Shown here piece after piece: positions 14,353-22,737 of a stretch of 50,852 nt of DNA. The notes beneath the pieces were generated by a model that was given only the letters and a program-made list of their open reading frames with translations, ran no database searches and had not been told where the DNA came from. The translations under genes and the position numbers were made by a program. The stretch lies in IMG/VR virus record IMGVR_UViG_3300017917_004171, positions 1-50,852 of that record; one strand, given 5' to 3'. Position 1 is the stretch's first letter. Each line of letters starts with the position of its first letter. The DNA comes from a virus.

Positions 14353-14520
14353 TTATTTTGATTGAGTACTATCTGCGACGATTGCCGTTGAATCTAATTC
14401 AGCCGACGCCGTTGTATCTACAACCACTGAGTCTGCTTGTTCTGTTGTGGCCGACTTTTCACCACATGCTGTCAATGCTAACATCGCACCAACCGCAAAA
14501 ATTAATGATAATTTTTTCAT
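14353..14520 (-). CDS. 55-residue lipoprotein
   Basis: A short complete frame with a classical lipoprotein signal (MKKLSLIFAVGAMLALTAC; lipobox LTAC, Cys19). The mature part is a 37-residue acidic, Ser/Thr/Ala-rich tail with repeated VVVD/DSTA units and no folded domain. It has its own promoter motif 6 bases upstream and its own terminator. Such short lipoproteins are common in phages as superinfection-exclusion or envelope proteins; that role is only a guess here. Confidence 0.82.
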   Translation of the reverse strand: MKKLSLIFAVGAMLALTACGEKSATTEQADSVVVDTTASAELDSTAIVADSTQSK

Positions 14521-14526
14521 ATACTC

Positions 14527-14533
14527 ATAAATA
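14527..14533 (-). promoter_or_regulatory. TATTTAT promoter-like motif
   Basis: TTATATTTATGAG on the minus strand, ending 6 bases before the lipoprotein start, so the message would be nearly leaderless. Confidence 0.5.
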
Positions 14534-14565
14534 TAATTAAAAAAAGTGGTAAAAACAAATTTTCA

Positions 14566-14597
14566 ATAAAAAAACCCCAACTAATGGTCGGGGTTTT
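14566..14597 (-). terminator. Terminator downstream of clp gene
   Basis: On the minus strand AACCCC...GGGGTT closes a hairpin with an imperfect upper stem, followed by TTTTTTT. It ends the leftward clp transcript, or a small RNA starting near 14670. Confidence 0.75.
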
Positions 14598-14708
14598 AAG
14601 GTCTTTCGGCGGGTTCAACCCCGCTTACTTTAAAAACGAAAAGGTAATCGACAAAGAGAACCTATGAGAATATAAATATATATTATCTCACAAAAAGTCA
14701 ATGAAAAT
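14598..14708 (-). ncRNA. Possible small RNA or structured 3' region
   Basis: Between the clp stop and the terminator there is no ORF, yet several structured elements. A TATTTAT motif at 14672-14678 lies inside the imperfect palindrome TGAGA...TCTCA. AGGT...ACCT and GCGGG...CCCGC hairpins follow. A transcript starting just after the motif and ending at the terminator would be roughly 90-100 nt. It does not fold as a tRNA and lacks tmRNA features. It may only be a structured 3' untranslated region. Confidence 0.25.
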
Positions 14709-16727
14709 TTAATTTTTTTTAGAAATCACTAACTGTTCATTTTCAAAAATAAGATGTGATTCTTCATTTTCTACAATATTCTCTTTTAAAATTTCCTCAC
14801 TCAAGAAATCTTCGCAAAGATTTTGAATGATTCTTTTGATTGGTCGTGCACCATATTCCTCTTGTGTATTCAAATGGTGAATTTGTTTTTCAACACTTTC
14901 ATCGAATGTTACTTTATATCCTTTATCAGAAAGTCGAGAAGATAATTTACCTAATTCAACTTTGATGATTTTATATAATGTTTCCTCATTTAATGTGTTA
15001 AATAAAACTATATCATCAATACGATTCAAGAATTCAGGATTGAATTGTTGTTTTAATGATTTTTGAATAATCGATTTACGAACTTCATATTTTTCATTTT
15101 CTGTGTTTGAAGTTACAAAACCAACTCCACCACCAAACTCAGAAACCTTCTTGGCTCCAACGTTTGATGTCATAATAATCAAACAGTTTGTAAAATTAAC
15201 CTTTCTACCAAATGAGTCAGTTAAATGACCCTCATCCAAAATTTGAAGTAGTAAATTGAACACATCTTTGTGTGCCTTTTCAATCTCATCAAATAGCACT
15301 ACTGAGAATGGATTGTTTTTAATCTTTTCAGTTAATTGTCCACCTTCTTCATATCCAACATAACCCGGAGGAGAACCAATTAATCTAGATACATTATGTT
15401 TTTCCATAAACTCACTCATATCAACACGAATGATTTTATCAGGGTCACCAAATAATTGTTCAGCCAATGATTTTGCTAAGAAAGTTTTACCTACACCGGT
15501 TGAACCCAAGAATATAAATGAACCAATAGGTTTGTTCACATCTTTAATACCTACTCTATTTCTTCGTATTGCTCTCGATATTGAACTAATTGCTTCATCT
15601 TGACCAATCACCTTAGCTGAGATATTTTTTTCCATTGTAAGTAATTTCTCGGTTTCTTTTTTGTCCAATTTGGTAATTGGGACACCCGTCATTTGCGAAA
15701 CAACAGAATATACATCATCAATAGAAACAGGAACTTTTTTACTTTTTTGACCTTCTAACCATTTTTTCTTTTCTAACTCCAATTTATCAACAACACTTCG
15801 TTCTTTGTCCCTCAATTTAGCGGCTTGTTCATAATTCTGTGCCTTTACTACTTGGAGTTTTTTATCTTTAATTTGTTCAACCTCTTTCTTTAAGTTTTCT
15901 ATAACTTCAGGGATAAGACTTGACACTCGTTTTTCTGAACCCAATTCGTCTAAAACATCAATCGCCTTATCAGGAAATTGTCTATCAGTGATATATCTAC
16001 CTGATAATTTTACGATTGTTTCAATTACCCCTTCTTCATAGATAACTTTATGAAAATCTTGATAGGATGTTTTTAGGTTTTCTAAAATCATTATTGTTTC
16101 GGTGGCTGTTGGTTCGTTTAATGTGATTTTTTGAAATCTTCTAACCAAAGCACCGTCTTTTTCAATGTGTTTTTTATATTCATCAAATGTTGTTGCTCCA
16201 ATACATTGAATTTCTCCACGAGCCAACGCCGGTTTTAAAATGTTTGCAGCATCCATAGCACCACTTGCATTACCTGCACCTACCATTGTGTGAAGTTCAT
16301 CAATAAACACAATTACATTTGGAGCTTCTTGTAATTCGTTAATGATTGCTTTGATTCTTTCTTCAAATTGTCCGCGGTATTTTGTACCCGCAACTAAAGA
16401 TGTAAGGTCCAAAGACATAATTCTTTTTTCCAATAAAATGGTTGGACAATCACCTTTATGAATCATTAATGCTAACTTCTCAACAAGTGCCGATTTACCA
16501 ACACCGGCATCACCAACAATTACCGCATTATTTTTTTTCTTTCGAGAAAGAATCTGAGCTATTCTCTTAACTTCTTTTTCTCTACCAACAACAGGGTCAA
16601 TTTTACCCTCTTCAGCAAGTTTTATGAGGTCTCTTGAAAAGTTATCCAAAATAGGTGTGTTAGAACCCTTTTTTGTCCGTTTAGGATTAATGGTTGGGTT
16701 TCCATCGTCAAAGAAATCTACCGACAT
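14709..16727 (-). CDS. ClpA/ClpC-type AAA+ unfoldase lacking the N-terminal domain
   Basis: A 672-residue Hsp100 protein with two AAA+ modules. D1 Walker A is GDAGVGKS (72-79) with Walker B VIVFIDE (138-144). A UVR-like middle segment (about 296-325, AQNYEQAAKLRDKE) marks the ClpC branch. D2 Walker A is GSTGVGKT (408-415) with Walker B VVLFDE (477-482). VGF (535-537) sits where ClpA, ClpC and ClpX carry the loop that docks on ClpP, so it may feed host ClpP. The Clp-N substrate and adaptor domain is missing. The gene has a good host-type promoter and diverges from an Hsp20 gene. It could redirect host proteolysis or remodel virion assembly. Confidence 0.92.
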   Translation of the reverse strand: MSVDFFDDGNPTINPKRTKKGSNTPILDNFSRDLIKLAEEGKIDPVVGREKEVKRIAQILSRKKKNNAVIVGDAGVGKSALVEKLALMIHKGDCPTILLEKRIMSLDLTSLVAGTKYRGQFEERIKAIINELQEAPNVIVFIDELHTMVGAGNASGAMDAANILKPALARGEIQCIGATTFDEYKKHIEKDGALVRRFQKITLNEPTATETIMILENLKTSYQDFHKVIYEEGVIETIVKLSGRYITDRQFPDKAIDVLDELGSEKRVSSLIPEVIENLKKEVEQIKDKKLQVVKAQNYEQAAKLRDKERSVVDKLELEKKKWLEGQKSKKVPVSIDDVYSVVSQMTGVPITKLDKKETEKLLTMEKNISAKVIGQDEAISSISRAIRRNRVGIKDVNKPIGSFIFLGSTGVGKTFLAKSLAEQLFGDPDKIIRVDMSEFMEKHNVSRLIGSPPGYVGYEEGGQLTEKIKNNPFSVVLFDEIEKAHKDVFNLLLQILDEGHLTDSFGRKVNFTNCLIIMTSNVGAKKVSEFGGGVGFVTSNTENEKYEVRKSIIQKSLKQQFNPEFLNRIDDIVLFNTLNEETLYKIIKVELGKLSSRLSDKGYKVTFDESVEKQIHHLNTQEEYGARPIKRIIQNLCEDFLSEEILKENIVENEESHLIFENEQLVISKKN

Positions 16728-16748
16728 AGTTTTTAAATTTAGTTACCA

Positions 16749-16780
16749 CAAACATAACACATTTTATACAACAATCCAAA
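16749..16780 (-). promoter_or_regulatory. Host-type promoter for clp gene
   Basis: On the minus strand TTTG, exactly 20 bases, then TATGTTTG matches the Bacteroidota -33/-7 consensus closely. The -7 element ends 21 bases before the clp ATG. No TATTTAT phage motif is present, pointing to early transcription by host sigma. Confidence 0.65.
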
Positions 16781-16898
16781 TAAATGTCAAAATGTCTATA
16801 AATTTTTTTTAGTGGGTGTCTAAATGACAGTTTATTGAGTTTGGTTTACAATTTGTAAAATGAAAATGTAATAATATGTAAACTAAAATTTAAAAATT

Positions 16899-17261
16899 AT
16901 GCTAACATTATTTAAAGACCCATTTTTTCAAGGTTTCGAAAGTATTTTGGAATCTAACATGACTAATACTCCACAAATAACTAAAACTGATGATGATTAT
17001 CAAATTTATCTTGCAGTGCCGGGATTAACAAAAGATGATTTAAAAATTTCAGTTAAAGATAACATCCTTTCTATTTCATATAATAAAGAAAAAACGGATG
17101 ATAAAACTTATTCTTTTACAAGGTCATTTAAAAAATCCTACACTATTCCTGATAACGTTGATGAGAAACACATTAACGGAAGTGTTGAAAATGGTGTATT
17201 AGAGATTATCTTACCAAAAAATAAGAAAAAAAATACGGAAAGATTAATTGAATTGAGTTAA
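16899..17261 (+). CDS. Small heat-shock protein (Hsp20/alpha-crystallin family)
   Basis: A 120-residue protein with an alpha-crystallin domain at about 28-118: YQIYLAVPGLTKDDLKISVK, then a Lys/Asp-rich loop. It continues with FTRSFKKSYTIPDNVDEKHI and the family signature NGVLEIILPK near 104-113. The N-terminal arm is short (FKDPFFQGFESILES). It holds unfolded proteins for refolding. T4-like phages often encode one Hsp20. Here it diverges from the Clp unfoldase, making a small protein-quality module. A terminator follows. Confidence 0.93.
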   Translation: MLTLFKDPFFQGFESILESNMTNTPQITKTDDDYQIYLAVPGLTKDDLKISVKDNILSISYNKEKTDDKTYSFTRSFKKSYTIPDNVDEKHINGSVENGVLEIILPKNKKKNTERLIELS

Positions 17262-17267
17262 TTAAAG

Positions 17268-17291
17268 AACCCCGAATATTCGGGGTTTTTT
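17268..17291 (+). terminator. Terminator after hsp20
   Basis: A perfect palindrome AACCCCGAAT/ATTCGGGGTT followed by TTTTT. A TATTTAT motif starts 7 bases later. Confidence 0.88.
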
Positions 17292-17297
17292 ATTTGA

Positions 17298-17304
17298 TAT
17301 TTAT
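17298..17304 (+). promoter_or_regulatory. TATTTAT promoter-like motif
   Basis: TTGATATTTATTTG directly after the hsp20 terminator, 30 bases before the KTSC gene. Confidence 0.4.
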
Positions 17305-17334
17305 TTGATATATTAACGTTATAAAAACATTAAT

Positions 17335-17580
17335 ATGGGTATTATAACAGAAAAAATTAACGGAACATTGATTGAGGTTGAAATTCAATCGTCAAACTTA
17401 AAAAAAGCAACATATAACACAACTGAAGAAAACTTAACGGTAGTTTTCAACAATGGTGCTATTTATGAATATAATAAGGTACCTTGGGAAAAGTTCACAA
17501 AATTAAGAATGGCTGAATCTCAAGGTAAGTATTTTAACGAGAACATCTCAAAAATACATACATACAAAAAAATTGGATGA
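17335..17580 (+). CDS. KTSC domain protein
   Basis: An 81-residue protein matching the KTSC fold: SNLKKATYNTTEENLTVVF, then NNGAIYEYNKVPWEKF and a C-terminal segment with ESQGKYFNENISKIHTYKK. The family is common in phages and often follows or is fused to DNA- or RNA-handling enzymes; its biochemical role is unknown. Its TGA overlaps the start of the nucleotidyltransferase gene (ATGA), so the two are translated together. Confidence 0.85.
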   Translation: MGIITEKINGTLIEVEIQSSNLKKATYNTTEENLTVVFNNGAIYEYNKVPWEKFTKLRMAESQGKYFNENISKIHTYKKIG

Positions 17581-18335
17581 GTTTATTTGAAGAACTAATT
17601 GAAGACAGAGCCGAAGATGAAAAGATTGTAAAATCTTTTGAATCTAAAGATTCATTATCTAATGAGATATTTGACATTTTAGATGATGAATTTGTTATGC
17701 ATGACGATATTAGAAAAACCTTGTTAGAAATTACCGATAATTTTATAGAATTTTTGGGTATTGAATTTTTTATTCACGATGTAGTTTTAACTGGTTCATT
17801 GGCAAACTATAATTGGTCAGAATACTCTGATGTCGATTTACATATTCTTGTAGATTATAAAGAAACCGGGTATGATTTATCTTTATTAAAAGAATTTTTT
17901 GATTCAAAGAAAAATCTTTGGAACAAAAATCACGATATTAAAATCAAAAATTACGATGTTGAACTTTATGTTCAGGATGTTGATGAAAAACATACATCAT
18001 CAGGTGTTTATTCGGTATTAAATGATGAGTGGTTAATTAGACCTGAAAAAATGAATCCTAAAATTGATGATAGAAAAATTTTAGAAAAGGGTGAGGAATA
18101 TGGAAAAAAAATTGATTTATTATTGAAAAAATCTTCAAAAGGTATTGATGTCACAAAAGAAATTGACCAATTAAAAGATAAAATAAAAAAATTTAGAAAG
18201 AGTGGTTTAGATAAAGGTGGAGAGTATTCATACGAGAACTTAACCTTTAAATTACTACGTAGAAACGGTTATATTGAAAAATTATTAACAACTAAAAGTA
18301 AATTCACGGATAAAAAATTATCTATAACACAATAA
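17577..18335 (+). CDS. Nucleotidyltransferase (Pol beta superfamily)
   Basis: A 252-residue protein. The catalytic pattern is LTGSLANYNWSEYSDVDLHI at about 65-84: a Gly-Ser motif followed by the DxD metal pair. A third acidic residue is likely in YDVELYVQD. The C-terminal half is helical and charged. It would transfer a nucleotide to an unidentified acceptor. The position next to head genes is shared with some other T4-like phages as I remember them. Coupled to the KTSC gene by ATGA. Confidence 0.8.
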   Translation: MSLFEELIEDRAEDEKIVKSFESKDSLSNEIFDILDDEFVMHDDIRKTLLEITDNFIEFLGIEFFIHDVVLTGSLANYNWSEYSDVDLHILVDYKETGYDLSLLKEFFDSKKNLWNKNHDIKIKNYDVELYVQDVDEKHTSSGVYSVLNDEWLIRPEKMNPKIDDRKILEKGEEYGKKIDLLLKKSSKGIDVTKEIDQLKDKIKKFRKSGLDKGGEYSYENLTFKLLRRNGYIEKLLTTKSKFTDKKLSITQ

Positions 18336-18364
18336 GAATCCTTATTTTTTTCCCTATATGTGTG

Positions 18365-18371
18365 TATTTAT
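18365..18371 (+). promoter_or_regulatory. TATTTAT promoter-like motif
   Basis: GTGTATTTATAGG in the 71-base gap before the acidic head-associated gene; 35 bases to its ATG. Confidence 0.4.
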
Positions 18372-18406
18372 AGGTTAAGAATAAGTTTATCTAATTTATA
18401 TAAAAA

Positions 18407-19669
18407 ATGGCAGATTTAAAACCACTTGGTAGTGAGAAACTTAATGGGGATGAAAAATTAAAAAGAATCCTTGAATTGACCTACTACAATCAAAAAAATA
18501 AAAATATCAACGAATCAAAACCTGACCTTGTTAAAGAAAGTACATCGGGCGGTGTTTATGGTATCGTAAGAGAAAAAGATGGTTACTATGTAAAAAAGGG
18601 TTTAAATGAAAGTACTCTTGATTACATTGGTGGTATTTTTATGAAAAATAAAAATAAGTTTTCATCATATGCTGAGGCTTTAAAGCGTCTTGAATTATTA
18701 AAAGGACAAGAAGAATTACAAGAAGCAACAAAATATGTGTTAAAAACAAACAAACCAAAGGAAGAGGCTCCAATGCCGGAACCAGCAATGGATGACATGC
18801 CACCAATGGACGCAGCATTACCACCCGCAGATGGTGGTGAAGCACCGGCATCTGATGAACCTATGCCAGAATTACCTGCAGGTGATGAAATGGGTGGTGA
18901 AGAAGAAGCACCGTCAGAAAGTAAGCGTTCTGATTATATGGCGGAAGCACAAAAACATGCCGGTAGATTAGGTCAAGAATTAAGAGATATTAAAGATAAA
19001 ATGGAAAGTGATGATATTAAGTACATTCTTAATATGATTATTTCCGCGGTTGATTTAGACAAATTAGACGATGAAGATATTGAAGACATTGCAGAAAAAT
19101 TCGAAAGAGATGAAGAACAAGGAGAAGAAGAGGGTGGAGAATTTGATTTTAGCGGTGAAGAACCAGAAGGTGAGGAAGTTCCTGCACCTGCGGAAGAACC
19201 AGCTGATGAAGAATTAGATGAAACAATCGATATGTTGGACTCATTTATTAATTCATCACTTGATGAATATATGGACGAAGAATTAATGGAATTAAATATT
19301 GATGATTATGCCGATTTAGAGGATGAATCTGATTCAGTTGAATATCGTCCAGAATATGTTTCTCCTGAATTAGAAATGGATGAAGAAATGTTGGAGTATG
19401 ACGAAAACATGGGTGATGAAATTGAAATGGGTGAAAATTTAAGAGGATTTAATCCAGGAAAAAATTGGTCCGATGAAAAAAAGGTAATGAAATTAAAATC
19501 AAACGGCCGTGAAAATTTAAGAGGATTTAATCCAGGAAAAAATTGGTCCGATGAAAGAAAGGCGATGAAATTAAACGATAAAGATGATGAAGTTGAAATC
19601 GATTTAGAAGAAATTAAAAGAGAAATCAACAATTCAATTAACAGTACTTTAGGAAAATATTTCAAATAA
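18407..19669 (+). CDS. Acidic protein with duplicated LRGFNPGKNWSDE motif, probable head-associated
   Basis: A 420-residue, very acidic protein. About 110-165 is Pro/Ala/Met/Asp-rich linker (PMPEPAMDDMPPMDAALPP). A helical segment follows (about 175-230), then a long Glu/Asp-rich region. Near 345-385 the motif ENLRGFNPGKNWSDE occurs twice, encoded by a perfect 48-base direct repeat. It has no enzymatic motif. Its place upstream of terminase and portal suggests a head core or neck protein, or a DNA-mimic; I cannot name it. Confidence 0.75.
   Translation: MADLKPLGSEKLNGDEKLKRILELTYYNQKNKNINESKPDLVKESTSGGVYGIVREKDGYYVKKGLNESTLDYIGGIFMKNKNKFSSYAEALKRLELLKGQEELQEATKYVLKTNKPKEEAPMPEPAMDDMPPMDAALPPADGGEAPASDEPMPELPAGDEMGGEEEAPSESKRSDYMAEAQKHAGRLGQELRDIKDKMESDDIKYILNMIISAVDLDKLDDEDIEDIAEKFERDEEQGEEEGGEFDFSGEEPEGEEVPAPAEEPADEELDETIDMLDSFINSSLDEYMDEELMELNIDDYADLEDESDSVEYRPEYVSPELEMDEEMLEYDENMGDEIEMGENLRGFNPGKNWSDEKKVMKLKSNGRENLRGFNPGKNWSDERKAMKLNDKDDEVEIDLEEIKREINNSINSTLGKYFK
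19431..19556 (+). repeat. 48-base perfect direct repeat inside acidic head gene
   Basis: The segments 19431-19478 and 19509-19556 are identical over 48 bases, 78 bases apart (26 codons). The bases just after them are nearly identical too. No synonymous drift is visible within the repeat, so it is recent or kept by recombination. Confidence 0.9.
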
Positions 19670-19672
19670 AAA

Positions 19673-20074
19673 ATGCATCTTATCTATGTCAACGAAATTG
19701 GTTCAGACTACAAAGGTCAAAAACAATATGAGTTCATCTTCAGTGAAGATGTAGAAATTGACATGGATGATTGGTTTACAATACCAGCATCATTAGCCAC
19801 AGGTCCGAAGTCACCGGACGTTGAATATGTTCACATTGTTGGACTATTAAAAGACACAGATTTACAGTTAGAATTAGTTCAAGACTCCGATTATTTCGGA
19901 GTCATTGACGCTGTTGATGGTGTGGTATCTTTGGCATGGGAGAAATTTGATATTGAATCAGACGAAGAAAGATTATTTTTCAGATTTGGTGAATCAATTG
20001 AGAATGTGACGAAAAAATTAAAATTTAGAGAATATTATCTAATAAACCAAGAGGTGAAATATAGTGAACAATGA
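19673..20074 (+). CDS. Hypothetical protein, probable head or neck component
   Basis: A 133-residue soluble, acidic, beta-rich protein (MHLIYVNEIGSDYKGQKQYE; VEIDMDDWFTIPA; YVHIVGLLKD). No family recognised. It follows the acidic protein by 3 bases and overlaps the next gene by ATGA, so it belongs to the head-gene operon. Confidence 0.78.
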   Translation: MHLIYVNEIGSDYKGQKQYEFIFSEDVEIDMDDWFTIPASLATGPKSPDVEYVHIVGLLKDTDLQLELVQDSDYFGVIDAVDGVVSLAWEKFDIESDEERLFFRFGESIENVTKKLKFREYYLINQEVKYSEQ

Positions 20075-21195
20075 AAAGAAAAGATTTAATTAATAAATTA
20101 GTAAACGAGGGTTTTAATGCGAAAACCCTTTCTTCATTAAATGATAAACAAATTGTTGATTTATCTGAAAGATTATTTAATGAACAATCAATTGGTAAAG
20201 GTGCTGTTATAATGAAGAAGGGTTCTAACCCAACTGATATTAAAAGAGTTACAGATTCTGGTATGAATGTTGAATTAAGAGAGAAGGATGAAAAACCTGA
20301 ATTGAATGTTGTTGATACTTTAAAATCTGATGAAATTGAATCTATTTGGGACCACATTAAAGGTGGTGAAAAACCATCAAGAAAAGAAATGAAATTGGAT
20401 ATCTTCAAATATATGAAGAAACATGATTGTTCATTAGATTCGTTAAAAGAAAAATGTTTAAAAGAATCCAATGATGAATTGGATATGAAAGAGTGGATTA
20501 GTAACTTAGCGGAGACAAATTATCATTCGTTTACTTCAAAAGAAGAAATCATGGAATTAATTAAAACTAAGTTAAATGAATCAGTAAAAACAATGCCATC
20601 TTGGTTTTCATCAAAAGAAATTTTGGCGAACAATCCCGCACCTGTTATTGCACCACCAAAAACAAGACCGGGTACAACACCAAAAAGACGTGTTCCATTC
20701 CAACCGGGGCCTGGTCCAAATCCAAGACCTGATGCATTAATGGATATGGGTGAACAAGCGGCACCGGCACCTGTAAAGGCACCACCGAAAGTGAAACCCG
20801 GTCAAAAACCAAAAAGACGTGTTCCATTTCAGCCAGGACCCGGTCCAAATCCAAGACCTGATGCTTTAGTTAAAGAATTTAAATTACCAAAGCGTCAAGA
20901 CGGTACACCAATTAATCCATTGAGACCTCCGTATGAGATAGACCCAATGAGAAGATTTAACGAGCCCGAACCGGAAAAACAAAAGGATAAACCAAAGAAG
21001 GAAGAAGAAAAAAAGAAAAAAGACCATCCTGTTCCTCAAGAGGCTGCAGAACAGGCAGCACCGGCACCTGTAAAGGCACCACCAAAAGTAAAACCTGGTC
21101 AAAAACCAAAAAGAAGAGTTCCATTCCAACCGGGACCGGGACCTAACCCAAGACCTGATGCTTTGGCAGAAAGTAAATTAAAAAGTAAAAAGTAA
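20071..21195 (+). CDS. Protein with three proline-rich PKRRVPFQPGPGPNPRPDAL repeats
   Basis: A 374-residue protein. The N-terminal ~190 residues are helical and charged. The C-terminal half contains three copies (about residues 190-223, 230-265 and 331-366) of a basic, Pro/Gly-rich unit whose core is RRVPFQPGPGPNPRPDA, separated by Ala/Pro and Lys/Glu linkers. Such extended repeats are typical of flexible binding segments. It probably interacts with head or scaffold proteins or DNA; the function is unknown. Confidence 0.78.
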   Translation: MKRKDLINKLVNEGFNAKTLSSLNDKQIVDLSERLFNEQSIGKGAVIMKKGSNPTDIKRVTDSGMNVELREKDEKPELNVVDTLKSDEIESIWDHIKGGEKPSRKEMKLDIFKYMKKHDCSLDSLKEKCLKESNDELDMKEWISNLAETNYHSFTSKEEIMELIKTKLNESVKTMPSWFSSKEILANNPAPVIAPPKTRPGTTPKRRVPFQPGPGPNPRPDALMDMGEQAAPAPVKAPPKVKPGQKPKRRVPFQPGPGPNPRPDALVKEFKLPKRQDGTPINPLRPPYEIDPMRRFNEPEPEKQKDKPKKEEEKKKKDHPVPQEAAEQAAPAPVKAPPKVKPGQKPKRRVPFQPGPGPNPRPDALAESKLKSKK

Positions 21196-21198
21196 AAT

Positions 21199-22734
21199 AT
21201 GGAATTTACAAAGAAAAAATTGTTATCTTTGGTAAAACAAAATTTACAAGAGATGGCTATAGATTATGAAGGTCCTGAAAGACCTGACCCTTCAGTTGAA
21301 AGAGACCTTGAAAGAGGTAACTTACCACTTAGTATTGTTCCAACTCCTTCGACAGGAAGAGCGGACCAAAATTTCTTTGAATTGTTGGCTTCTGAAAGAT
21401 ATAGAGAAGTTGTACAAAAAGTTAGACAGATAACTAATTATCAAGGTCCTATTAGGGGTATGGATATGGGTCCATTGACTACGATGATGTTGCAAGCACA
21501 TGGAACAATTCAAACACTTGAAAGTTCACACAAAGAAGAACTTATTAAGTTGGCAATTGAGATTGTATTGAAAGAAATGGGTTTAGATAGTAGCATCGAG
21601 AAAGACATAAATTTCGTTGTTGACTTAGAACACCCAAATGCTTCAGGATTTAATATGGGTGGACAAATTTCACCTCAAAAGAAAGAATCCCCAAATATTA
21701 ATGATGAAGAACAATTATCGGATGAAGAAATTGCCAATATCTCACCTGAAAATAGAGAAGTTGAGATGGAATTGTTCCAAGACGCACAAAAAATTGATTC
21801 ATCTCAAGAATTGGAGGAATCTAAACTTCGTTTGATTAAAGCGATTATTGCGGGTTCATCTAAAAAGGGTCATTGGATGTATCAACTTTTAGGTGAAAGA
21901 TTAAGACAAATCACTGGTTCAGACCAATTATATAATTTATATGGTGTAATGATGTCAATCAATGATTTAAATTATTGGCAGTTTGATACCGCGTTATTAC
22001 AAATGGCACAAAATCAATCAATTGCTGGTAGAGTAGATGTTATTAGACCGACCCAAACTGATGATGAGGAAGATGATGATGGAGATTTTGGTGGAGATGG
22101 GGATGATGACGGAGGCGAACCAGAAGATTTTTTACCTAAAGACGATAGAATTGACCCAAGAAAAACAAACATCATAGTTAAAGGTGTTAACTTCCCTGTA
22201 TTGATTCACGAAATACTAAAAGGTATGATGAAAACTTTAGCAATTGAAGGTCAACCATCACAAGAAATGTATACGGAAATCAGAGATAAACAAGAATTGT
22301 TGGCATATGAAATTTGGGATTTACGTTTAGGTCCAGCAATTTGGCGTAGATTATATGAGTCATTCCCTCCCGATGTATTAGAAGAACATAATAGAAGTCT
22401 TCAAAATTTCATTGTAATGGAAATTTTTGCATTACCAGCTAAGAAGTTCTTGGTATTAATGAAAGAGATTATGGGTCAAACTGACCGTGGTAGAAGATTA
22501 ATTTCATTGATTTATAATAGTATTGTTAGAGTGTTGACTGATGAAGAATACGAAAAGGCTGTTCAACAATATCAAATAGAACTTGATGATATTTCAGAAA
22601 CCACTAATGATGACCAATTATTAAATGATTTGAATAGTATTTTTAAAGAAAAAGGAATTAGACTTACAAAAGATGATTTAGGTGATGAAGGTGATGAGGA
22701 GTCGGATGATGATTTCATTAATAAGTTCAAATAA
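21199..22734 (+). CDS. Large hypothetical head-module protein
   Basis: A 511-residue, mostly helical protein with a strongly acidic linker near 285-320 (DDEEDDDGDFGGDGDDDGG) and an acidic C-terminal end. Helical segments such as KLRLIKAIIAGSSKKGHWMY and KKFLVLMKEIMGQTDRGRRL are well formed. I recognise no enzyme motif. It is the last gene before the terminase and ends at a terminator. A neck, completion or packaging accessory role would fit but is not shown. Confidence 0.78.
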   Translation: MEFTKKKLLSLVKQNLQEMAIDYEGPERPDPSVERDLERGNLPLSIVPTPSTGRADQNFFELLASERYREVVQKVRQITNYQGPIRGMDMGPLTTMMLQAHGTIQTLESSHKEELIKLAIEIVLKEMGLDSSIEKDINFVVDLEHPNASGFNMGGQISPQKKESPNINDEEQLSDEEIANISPENREVEMELFQDAQKIDSSQELEESKLRLIKAIIAGSSKKGHWMYQLLGERLRQITGSDQLYNLYGVMMSINDLNYWQFDTALLQMAQNQSIAGRVDVIRPTQTDDEEDDDGDFGGDGDDDGGEPEDFLPKDDRIDPRKTNIIVKGVNFPVLIHEILKGMMKTLAIEGQPSQEMYTEIRDKQELLAYEIWDLRLGPAIWRRLYESFPPDVLEEHNRSLQNFIVMEIFALPAKKFLVLMKEIMGQTDRGRRLISLIYNSIVRVLTDEEYEKAVQQYQIELDDISETTNDDQLLNDLNSIFKEKGIRLTKDDLGDEGDEESDDDFINKFK

Positions 22735-22737
22735 AAA

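Noticed and set aside
14598-14708. tRNA or tmRNA on the basis of GGCGGGTTCAACCCCGC
   Set aside because: The apparent T-arm does not pair correctly with a 7-base loop, and no acceptor or anticodon arm can be formed.
19431-19556. CRISPR-like direct repeats
   Set aside because: There are only two copies, in frame within a coding region, with no spacer series or cas genes in the window.
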